A stretch of 64,000 nucleotides of DNA from Meghimatium bilineatum (lineage: Eukaryota; Mollusca; Gastropoda; Stylommatophora; Philomycidae), in NCBI GenBank assembly GCA_034231615.1, contig CM067298.1:7935640-7999639 (forward strand). The letters are read 5' to 3'. The notes beneath the pieces were generated by a model. That model was not told the origin of the DNA. It made no database searches and saw only the letters and a list, made by a program, of their open reading frames with translations. This document shows positions 56,006 to 64,000 of this stretch, in pieces; within the stretch, counting starts at the first letter, position 1; each line of letters opens with the position of its first letter. The position numbers were made by a program, and so were the translations under genes.

Positions 56006-56191
56006 AAAGTGATTCAAAAGTCATGTTGATGTGAAATGTCTCAGACAGAAAGTGAGGAGAGGTGTATACAAAAGTGAAAATAGAGTAGAGCAGTACAAGA
56101 ATTTGTGAAGGATATTAATTCAGGACTGTGTTGGACTTAATTCCTGTTATCCTACAAGAGTGTTAGAACGTATGCAGATAAAACTGGGGTA

Positions 56192-56404
56192 CAGTACAAG
56201 TAGACGACACCACATGTTTAATTATTTCCCTTCTCTATGTTTGTCAATTTCATGTTCAACATTTAATAATTGAAATATTTTGTTTGGTTTAGTTATGCCC
56301 AAACCCTAAAATAAATTAATATTTAAATTATTAAATGATGAACATGAAATTGACAAACATAGACAAAAGAAATTACTCGACTGTGGTGGCGTCTACTTCT
56401 ACTG
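56192..56404. mobile_element. Tc1/mariner-type palindromic MITE, 213 bp
   Basis: Ends 'cagtacaagtagacg' and its complement (cgtctacttctactg) are flanked by TA on both sides (56190-56191, 56405-56406). The arms are about 75 bp each and almost fill the element. TA target and CAGT ends fit Tc1/mariner derivatives. No transposase. Confidence 0.85.
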
Positions 56405-56492
56405 TACCAAAACTGGCCATTAACCTATAAAAGTTTAAACATTTGGAAAAGCAATATTATACAGTGAGCAGTTATGGTCAAAACATTAGTAC

Positions 56493-56648
56493 CAGTGGAA
56501 TCCTCTATAACACATCCTTTTATAACAAATTTTCCTGTGTAACATCAAATCCAATTATATTTATTCTTTATTGTTTGTTCTGTATATAACAAATTTCTGT
56601 TACACATTTCATCTGCCTGGACCAAGTTGTTATAATGGGATTTGACTA
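56493..56648. mobile_element. Small inverted-repeat element (CAGT/TATAAC type)
   Basis: Left end 'cagtggaatcctctataac' and right end complementary to 'agtcaaatcccattataac'. The interior has 'tttattgtttgttctgta'. Similar pieces occur at 60664-60815 and 63305-63370, so this is a small dispersed family, probably mariner-derived. Confidence 0.6.
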
Positions 56649-56682
56649 ACAGGCAAATTAAGGTGGATTCTCTGCCAAAATC

Positions 56683-56805
56683 TTCTGTGTTCATTCTCAA
56701 ACTCTCGCTGGATCTCTTGTAGCAGGATATAGTCCAGATAATGGAAATGAGATCACCATTTTATTTGCGCCAGTGGCCTGACACATCCGTATTTGATGGA
56801 TCTGC
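56683..56805 (-). mobile_element. SINE, subfamily 2 relic, minus strand
   Basis: The complement has 'ctggactatatcctgctaca' and 'gatccagcgagagtttgag' equivalents, and the 'ggatgtgtcagg' module. The tail is lost. Confidence 0.6.
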
Positions 56806-56871
56806 CATAATTACTTTCTATATACACTTGTTCATTCAGGTGATATATATTTTCTTGAACATAATTTGTTT

Positions 56872-57744
56872 TTAACCTTCACCGAGCCTATATCAATCGC
56901 AGCCGTCGAGAAACAAAATGGCCGTGCGCTTTTGGCGGTCCGGCGCACCCAACGATAATATCGTGAGATTTACACGTACCACAGTCCGTGCACATAGCTG
57001 GGGACATGCGCAATCGAAGCCGGTACATCCCCTACTTCCGACATGATCGATTTTGAGAATGGCTAGCTATTCGTAAAAGTTTAAGAGCAATTAATCTGTA
57101 CACCGGTACGATGCCATGATGATGGATCGGTTTTACAGACCTTTATTTCATCGTATTTCGAATAAAATAACATTGAATCATGGATTATTAGGTTATTTAG
57201 TTTCACAGCAGTGAATATACAGAATGCCGTGCTGGTTTGGGGACTTGTACGTTTGATATCGAATATTTTGAAGTGGCAGAAAAAATAACTCTAGGCCTAA
57301 GCTCAAAGAACGATTTTACTGCAAATCTACATGTTTTATACAGTTCCCCCGGCTATATTTTGATAATTTCGCAGTGAAAGAACATAAATACAACAGATTT
57401 GCGTGATTTAGTTTACAGTGTTGCCAAGGAATTCGATATGTAAGGTAAGTTATTTTTTTTCCTTATTTTTTCCCTCTTTATTTGTTATAAAATATATGTT
57501 TTTTGTGAAAAACGTCTTTACCACTTTCTCATACATCTGGTATCACACACACATGTACATAAATTACACCAATATATGCATAATTCAATTCTTTATTTAT
57601 ATGTGCAAATATTATTTAAATATCTCTAACAACCAAAAAATTATCACATTTTCAAAAGTTACCATCAATAATGCAAATTTTCAAAAAAGAATCAGGTGGC
57701 AGGGAGACGTTTCGTATTTTTTAATCTGGCTTGCTAAAGGTTAA
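56872..57744. mobile_element. piggyBac-like non-autonomous element, 0.87 kb
   Basis: TTAA at 56872-56875 and 57741-57744 flank ends CCTTCACCGAGCC and (complement) CCTTTAGCAAGCC, 10 of 13 identical. TTAA target plus CCYT ends is the piggyBac hallmark. No transposase is encoded; the 108-codon frame inside is AT-rich and unconvincing. The left 200 bp are unusually CpG-rich for this window. Confidence 0.6.
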
Positions 57745-57782
57745 TGAACAACTCAGAGTTGACCTGCCATGGTCAATGACAT

Positions 57783-58016
57783 GCTTAACCCCTCAGCTAC
57801 GGACTCTGGTATTCTTAAGAATATGATGAAAAGCCACCACCATTTTGCGGAGTTCCTCTTCTTAGCTTCTCGGGGAGGAAATCCGCCTGGATGCTTATAA
57901 TAAAGTATCCAGACAAATTGTTTCCCTGGGAAACTAAGAACTAGATCTCAGCAAAATGGCGGCAACCCCTGATCGTATCCTTAAGGATACCTCCCTCCAC
58001 AGTTAAGGTGTTAGAC
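57783..58016. mobile_element. Fold-back element, 234 bp
   Basis: The left arm 'ttaacccctcagctacgga' ... 'accaccattttgcggag' (57783-57857) is complementary, with about 75 percent identity, to 57945-58016 (cagcaaaatggcggcaac ... cacagttaaggtgttag). The centre is short and non-coding. Confidence 0.65.
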
Positions 58017-58484
58017 ACTCTTTTCTCCATGGTCATCATGGATGGCCCTTCCTTCTGTTAACAGCAACCATGCATTCCATTTCTAGTAGATGATACTATA
58101 ATAGTAAATCTGTAACTGATGATTCACAGTAAAATCTGTGCCATGTGACTCAGCAAGACAATCTTATCAAATACTTTTATCATGTTTCTTTTCCTCAGTT
58201 GGTGACATGCTATTTATATGTGAAGCTATTTCAGACTCAATTCACTGATATGTGGTTTGTAATAGAAAAGTACAAAATGCAGAAATAAAGAGTGCCAGCG
58301 GCACTGATCACTGACAGGAAATATATTACCAGGAATGGGTAACATTTCAGTGAAACTCCTAAAACGTAGGAGATAGTTGATCTTTTATGATAGCTATCTT
58401 CCATAAAATATGGACTAGAAAAACATGACCTAGAAAGTGGACAGCCATTAATGGTATAGTAATAAGACTCCCAACCCGTCACAG

Positions 58485-58910
58485 TTGTAGGGGTGCCACA
58501 CTGGAAACTTTAGCACAAATAGCCTTCCAAACATCTCTATCCTCAACTATTTGGAGGAGTGTAGACAACTGATGTCCATACCATTCCTTGATGTTATCAG
58601 TCCATGATGTTCTTTCTCACTTCTTCCATCCTCGATTGCTATTTGCTAAATAATTTTAGAAAGTGAATTTCGTCTCGTTATATGTCCAAACCAAACACAT
58701 TTAATGATCATCAAGTGCTGTCCCCACAACGAAAGATGGCTGCAACAAGACCTCCAGCATCTCTTGTCTTGGTGGTGCACTCTGCTAGACTGTAACCTGT
58801 CCATCTGTAACAATTTTAATGATAGCCAATGCCCAAAAAAGGAAATCTGAATATATAGAAGAATGGTATAACTAATAACTGAATCACCCATTACAGCAAT
58901 TCTTCTCAAC
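58485..58910 (-). pseudogene. RTE-like LINE C-terminal relic
   Basis: The minus-strand reading includes LMIIKCVWFGHITRRNSLSK, then in another frame RTSWTDNIKEWYGHQL, LLQIVEDRDVWKAIC and a terminal KVSSVAPLQL. This matches the WFGH...WTDNIKEW...AEDR block of RTE-like elements. Confidence 0.7.
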
Positions 58911-59854
58911 AGAATGAAACAGGAGGAATTAATAGCCTAAGAACAGGATGGTTTCTGGAAAAAACAAGTGTTCCAAAGAACATATTTTCGTTAGAATATT
59001 TATTGATAGAAAAACAAGATGGCAATGTTGAATGCTATTTGGAAAAGTAAGATCAGAACTAGGGAAAATTAATGTACATATTTTTCATATGTGACATAGT
59101 ACAATTGTACTGTACATAAAAAGTGAACGTATATAATTAAACAATGATTAACCATAGAACATTTTTCTGTTCAATAGAATTGTCTGTAGAGTTAGTGATT
59201 TTCAGCATTTGAGCTCCTTCCTCATTTTCCAGCTGAAGAGCTTGTTCATTAGAGTATAAATAATTACCATACTGGAGAGCGCCACAGTAACAAAAGTAAG
59301 AAGCGATAACACCTATGATAGTGGTTTTTTTATCACTAATGGGGCCTATAACTAATAAATAGCAAAAATACTAAATGTAAAGTAATGTCAGTGAAAAATG
59401 TAAAGTAATGTCAGTGAAAATCTAGAAACAAGGAATTTTTTCCACATTATGGTCCAACAGGCTCCTTTATTAAGAAACTGATATTATATATCAAGATGTG
59501 TTTATGTCTAGTTCATGGTTGTTCCTTGATAATGGTTACTTTTGGACCATTGCATGGAAAAAGTCCTTGTTCGTTAGTTTGTTTATTTTTCATTGACATT
59601 GCTTTAAATTGGGTATTTTTGTTATTTATTAGTAACTAGTGACAATAATACATTATCATAGGTATTGTCCATCACAGGTATTTCAGATGGGCATAATTCT
59701 ATTTTTGTGAGTTGTAAAGTGGACAGTTCTGCAAAATATGAACTGTTTTCTGAAGATTGTTCACAGGGGCCAATTTTGGTGTTGCCAACTTTAAACTTCC
59801 TATACAAGTGACTAGTTTAACCAAAATGACAGAAACTTGTTGAAAATTAACTTT
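58911..59854. other. Unassigned, AT-rich
   Basis: Two adjacent copies of a 23-bp stretch (taatgtcagtgaaaa...) lie at about 59375-59420. A weak minus-strand LINE-tail-like reading (MYRKFKVGNTKIG) is at about 59750-59807. Otherwise nothing. Confidence 0.4.
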
Positions 59855-59998
59855 TCTTCTTCAGTGTTCATTCTCAAACTCCCGCTGGTTCTCTCTTGTA
59901 GCATGACATTGGATCTACTAGATTTCCAGCAGGATGTAGTACAGAGAATGGAAATGCTGTTTTATTTGTGCCAATGGCCAGACACATCCGTCTATGGT
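59855..59998 (-). mobile_element. SINE, subfamily 2, minus strand
   Basis: The complement has 'agacggatgtgtctggcca', 'ctggaaatctagtagatcc' and 'gagtttgagaatgaacactg' and a short GAA tail. It may have captured the reading of the LINE tail to its left. Confidence 0.7.
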
Positions 59999-60284
59999 AG
60001 AGAAAATTAACTCAGAAGCAGAGCTTGAGGGCCATAGGCACATATCTACATATTTCCTAAAGCGTATAGCACAAAACATCACATGGTACACTATAAATTT
60101 TGGATATTTTAAGTAAATCTTGTATCAGTTGTTGACACAGATCAGTTATCTCAAAATGGTATCTGCCACAGGCGTCCTTGCTCTAGCCATAGTGTTTTGT
60201 AAATCTATTGACTGCTGTTGTTCTGCTCCTCTGTTGGTAGTGTTACCTGGGATGTGTTAAAATAAACTTGTTTTACTTTTGTGA

Positions 60285-60372
60285 TATTCTAATTACAAGA
60301 AATATAACAGTTTAGTGTCTGTAAAATTCTAATTGCAAGAAATATAACAGTTTAGTGTCTATGAAATTCTCA
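60285..60372. repeat. Two-copy direct repeat, ~45 bp
   Basis: 'caagaaatataacagtttag' with flanking 'aattctaatt' occurs twice in tandem with few differences, next to the RTE relic. Confidence 0.75.
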
Positions 60373-60600
60373 TCATGTGACATACTCTTTCCAGAACGTG
60401 ATCTTTCTTATGGATTCTCTGAACACTCTGTGATTCTGGGCGAGTTGACCTGATGCAGCTAGAAACGTGTTTAAGCAATCTAATTTATCACTGCACCATT
60501 GTCGTCTTGGGCGCCCTCTTCCCCTGTTGCCATTAACTCTGCCTTCAAGTGGACAATGTCTTGTGTATTGTATTTGTATTTTTTCATGTTTACACCCCAT
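60365..60600 (-). pseudogene. RTE-like LINE C-terminal relic
   Basis: The minus-strand frame of 75 codons has GRVNGNRGRGRPRRQW, LAASGQLAQNHRVFRESIRK and ends FWKEYVT. This is the RGRPR...LAQDR...WR block. It is open, but only because it is short. Confidence 0.75.
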
Positions 60601-60663
60601 AACCCTTTTAGTGAAACTCTGTCAGTTGTCATCAAGTGAAACTTCAAAAACATGTGTTCTATG

Positions 60664-60815
60664 TAAGTACTGTCCTTTTATAACACATTTTCATATAACA
60701 ACACTTTGAAATAACCACAATTATATTTATTGTTTGTCCTTTACATAGTAAATTTCTGTTATTGCATACATTTTTTTCCGGTCCTGAACATGTTGTTATA
60801 ATGGGTATTGACTGT
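60664..60815. mobile_element. Small inverted-repeat element, second copy
   Basis: Shares 'ccttttataacacatttt', 'aattatatttattgtttg', 'taaatttctgttat' and 'gttgttataatggg' in the same order as 56493-56648. The ends are degraded. Confidence 0.55.
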
Positions 60816-61569
60816 ATTGGATTCACAAACTATAAGCCGGTAGTCATGGATACATCCAATAAATGTTACAGCTGAACAGGAAAAGCATCCAGCAATTGTT
60901 TGGAAGCATATTTGTTCAAACCGTCAGACCAGCCCCGGTGTTAAGGATCTGGATGTATTGGCAACATTGCCAAGGAACAAATCCTCATCCAATAGGATGA
61001 AGCAACCCAAATTTAATTTTACTGCCACCCTTTTGATTAAACACAGTCTTACAGATTCAATTGGCTTACGCATGCCAAGGGCACATTGTGCAATGAAATA
61101 TTTTTCTTACACAAGAATAGTTTGCTGACAGTAATACACCTCAACCAAATACAGACATAGAGTGGATGACTTTAACAAAATACCAACTCATTTTGTGAGT
61201 TAGACCCACTTTAAAGGGGGCTTCTTCTTATGGCAATGCACACTGCAGAGAGTAGAAATTTTCTTGGTAAGAAAGAAAGTTCCATAGAAAACACCCCTCT
61301 TTATCTATCTACTTGTGCTGTTAAGCGTGATGGAAAGTTGGAGTACTGCTTATCAAAAGTCGCTTTTTCTATATTTCTCATAAAAAGCAATGATTATGTA
61401 TTGTCTTTTCTTTGCTATTGCTGTAAGGAATTGCATGATTGAAAGACTATCGGTTTTGGACGTTTAGTTGCTGGATATGCAGTAATATTGTGACGTCTCA
61501 GAACATTTGTAACTTCTTCAATCCACCTTCTTCTTGGTCTTCCTATCTTTTGATGTTTCCAATTTCATG
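60816..61569. other. Unassigned region
   Basis: No gene or repeat family is recognised. A 70-codon plus-strand frame at 61230-61442 has no motif. Confidence 0.4.
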
Positions 61570-62330
61570 TTATACACTCTTGTTGCTGGCTAATATGAAT
61601 TCATTCTTATTAAGTGTCATGTGACGTATTCCTTCCAGAACGTTGTCTTCCCAATGAACTCTCTGAACCTCTCTCTGTCTTGCATTTTCTAGCGATGTAT
61701 TCATGTTATCTTTAATGTCATCAGTCCATCGTCTTCTTGGTCTGCCCCTTCTCCTCTTCCCAGGTACTCTTCCCTCCATTATTTGTCTTTCTAAACAGTT
61801 ATATCTCTTTATATGACCAATCAGGCGTAGTTTTCTTTTTGTTATTGTGTTTAGTAACCAACTCTCTGGAATATTCAGTGTGTTTATAATATCTGAGTTT
61901 CTGATTTTATCCTTCCATGATATTCTAAGTATCTTTCTGTAGCATTTCAGCTTGAAGGCGTTGATCTTCTTTGCCGCTGTTTTACTTAGAGTCCATGTTT
62001 CACAGCCATATGTTGCAACCGGAAAAATAAAAGTTCGTAACATTAGCACATTCATTTCTATATTGTTGTTTTTCCATGTTTTTCAGCCGTGTTATTTTGC
62101 AATATGCCATTGCCAATCTCTTCCTTATTTCTGCCATGCAGTCTCCTGCACCGTTGGTGTTTGCTCCTAAGTATTCAAATTTATCCACACATTCTATCTC
62201 GGTAATGTCTATTCTGATTTTTGGTTGCTGTGTTGTTATATCTGTTGACATAATTTTTGTTTTCTGCGTGTTTAAATACAAATTTTGTGCTTCGCTATAT
62301 TTCTTTGTGTTCTTGATTAAACTTTCTTTG
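61570..62330 (-). pseudogene. RTE-like LINE: RT thumb and C-terminus
   Basis: The best preserved RTE-like relic. Reading leftward: YSEAQNLYLNTQKTKIMS, VDKFEYLGANTNGAG and IRKRLAMAYCKITRLKN. Then, after a frameshift near 62030, TFIFPVATYGCETWTLSK, INAFKLKCYRKILRISWKDK, RKLRLIGHIKR, GKRRRGRPRRRWTDDIK and VHWEDNVLEGIRH. The catalytic RT palm is missing. One 161-codon frame (61570-62055) remains open. Confidence 0.85.
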
Positions 62331-62479
62331 TGTTCTTATTAAGTGACTGAAGCATTTCAGTCTGTTTTTTTCTATATATATTACCACAGATGTTTAAACA
62401 GTTGTTTTAAGGTTTTTACAATGTTGGTATGAAGATTTAATTATGATTTACCATATGGCTCCATCAGGAAGATTTGTGT

Positions 62480-62810
62480 TTCAAAATTGGTGTTAAGTTC
62501 ATAATTTATGTAGTTGGCTTTTTGATATCTTGTCTCAACCTCTCTGTCCATACTTCAGTCATCTGTAAAAATGCTCCCAAGATACTTAAATTCATGCATT
62601 TGTTTCAGTAGGTGAGTTGATTATTTATCTTTATGTTGATTGTATTGGGTTCTCTGTCTACAGACATTACTATTGTTTTTCCAGTACTGATCTTCATGTT
62701 GTGATTGAGGGAGCTTTCGTTGAGATGTTTTATGTGATCTTGCAGCTCTTCAATTGAACTGCAGAGTAGGTACTTGTCATCAATAAAAATAGCTGAAATA
62801 GATCAGGAGC
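62480..62810 (-). pseudogene. RTE-like LINE: RT palm/thumb relic
   Basis: The minus-strand reading has AIFIDDKYLLCSSIEELQDH, where FIDD replaces the catalytic YADD, then LNESSLNHNMKISTGKTIVM and INIKIN. A decayed second thumb sequence follows. It overlaps in domain with 61570-62330, so these are two separate relics in the same orientation. Confidence 0.65.
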
Positions 62811-63300
62811 TAATCACTCATATTTCCTGGCTATCAAAACAAACACATTGACTGTGTAGATAATTTTACTTTTTCTTATTGATTACATCTACCTGTATTC
62901 AAATTTTATCAAATTTATTTTTCAATGGCTAAAATCTGGGTTGTCTAGGCCTATTAGAGGAGCAAAGAATAGTAACGCTTTTACCTGCCATTCTGTCTGC
63001 ATTATGTTAATCCACAGGAATTTTAGAACAAACACAGAGGAAAGAAAAATTTGATTATGCTTGTAGCATGCCTACCTTCAACTACAGTCGAAACAGCAGA
63101 CTGTAAATCTGCATTTGACATCTTACTCACAGCTTCCAACCGAGTAAGGAGTTCCTTCTTCTGAACCTTAAATAGATAAACATTTAACGTTACATTTGAA
63201 ATGATATAAATTACAATAATAAGCTAGACACTAAATTTGATATATTTTAACATATTTGTGTGTATGTATAGCAACAATTAACGGTTATTTGTTTATCACC
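62811..63300. other. Unassigned, with SINE remnant
   Basis: A rearranged SINE remnant at 62945-63045 (gagcaaagaatagtaacgc ... tccacaggaattttagaac). The remainder is unassigned. Confidence 0.45.
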
Positions 63301-63304
63301 TCTG

Positions 63305-63370
63305 ATACAATCAAATCCTGTTATACCAACTTGGTCTAGAAAATCCTGTTATACCAACTCGATCTGAACT
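63305..63370. repeat. Fragment of small inverted-repeat family
   Basis: Two adjacent copies of an 'aaatcctgttataccaact' type end sequence, related to the terminal motif of the element at 56493. Confidence 0.5.
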
Positions 63371-63454
63371 AATGAAATATGTATGTAATAGCAGAAATTC
63401 ACCACAGACAATACAAAATAATAAAGAATACATTTAATTGGTAATTTTGAAAAA

Positions 63455-63740
63455 GTTTGTTCTCTTCTGCATTCGTTCTCAAACTCCTGCAGATTATCAG
63501 GATGAAGTCTGAAGAACGGAATGTGTTGTGTCATGGTTTACAGCATTGCTGCAATACATGCGCCTTTCAGCTGACACATCTGACTTCAGCATGGCTTTGT
63601 GTCACTTTGACCCTTTATTAAATGAAATAGCCAACTCTATCCTATAACCTCTTTTGCCACCTCTTACGACATGTATGAAAGGTAAACAGTATTGCCATTC
63701 TTTGCTACCCTCTTGGACCCAAGAAACACACGGGTGAGAA
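63455..63740 (-). mobile_element. SINE, subfamily 1, minus strand
   Basis: The complement runs from 'cgtgtgtttcttgggtcc' through the 5' third, the 'gaagtcagatgtgtcagctg' module and 'ctgcaggagtttgagaacg' to a short GAA tail. Moderately diverged, with a small internal insertion near 63605-63625. Confidence 0.82.
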
Positions 63741-63904
63741 AAATTTTGTGAAATAGAGAAATTTGTTAAAACAGGATATGTTTTAGAGGGATTCCACTGA
63801 TATATCACTCTTGGCAGATGTGTTATATGCTGGGTCATTCCTGGCAAATGTTCAAGGGTGTGCATGTTAATGGCTTCTATGGCTCACTGGTTAAATATGT
63901 TTCT

Positions 63905-64000
63905 TATCTTTCTTCTGTGTTCTTTCTCAACATCTGCAGATTAGCAGAATGTAGTCCAGAGATTGGAATATGTTTGGTAATGGTTTACATCTTAGCTGCG
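63905..64000 (-). mobile_element. SINE, minus strand, cut by window end
   Basis: The complement of the last 96 bases reads from the middle module to the GAA-type tail (aaccattaccaaacatatt ... ctgcagatgttgagaaag). The rest lies beyond 64000. Confidence 0.7.

Noticed and set aside
57418-57744. 108-codon plus-strand frame
   Set aside because: Very rich in Phe, Tyr, Ile and Asn from AT-rich DNA, with no motif. It lies inside the TTAA-flanked element.

Overview
The window looks like invertebrate nuclear DNA, most plausibly from a mollusc; the phylum is an inference from the repeat content and is not proven. It holds one certain host gene, ribosomal protein eL27, in four coding exons with GT-AG introns at 48056-55065. 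Almost everything else is transposable-element DNA in different states of decay. There is no sign of prokaryotic gene organisation and no CRISPR array.

Left third (1-19751): a tandem array of a 9.3-kb composite unit, with two complete copies (1-9318 and 9319-18624) and a partial third (18625-19751). Each full unit contains a SINE, an endonuclease relic of a Tx1/L1-group LINE carrying a 35-bp minisatellite, and a full-length Jockey/I-group LINE (family A, 4.57 kb, 11-bp target-site duplication) inserted in or next to that relic. It also contains a 263-bp repeat ('X') interrupted by a fold-back insertion, a Tx1-type reverse-transcriptase fragment, and a second X copy. Units 1 and 2 differ by roughly 15 substitutions by eye. 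The partial third copy is more diverged and lacks the SINE, so it preserves the empty site.

Middle (19752-43200): an inverted Tx1-type ORF1/endonuclease relic, then two 4.05-kb copies of a second Jockey/I-group LINE (family B) with clean target-site duplications. Three copies of a 1.17-1.34-kb non-coding element ('C') have target-site duplications, a (CAAA)n tail and a variable number of internal 106-bp repeats. Family B copy 2 sits inside an older RNase H relic and is itself split by a C element, giving three nested generations.

Right third (43200-64000): the eL27 gene and older debris. The debris includes several relics of RTE-like LINEs (mostly C-terminal ends on the minus strand), two SINE subfamilies, a 5'-truncated family B copy 51 bp upstream of eL27 exon 2, and several short inverted-repeat DNA elements (a mariner-type palindrome flanked by TA, a TTAA-flanked piggyBac-like element, and fold-back elements).

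The elements appear to form a linked system. The autonomous LINEs A and B, the SINE and element C share similar 3' ends (gaacga- or cgccga-type sequence followed by GAA repeats, or CAAA in C). They also share a short internal module around 'cggatg...ggcgca'. This suggests that SINE and C are mobilised by LINE A/B-type machinery. All LINE reading frames seen here are broken, so no copy in this window looks autonomous as written.
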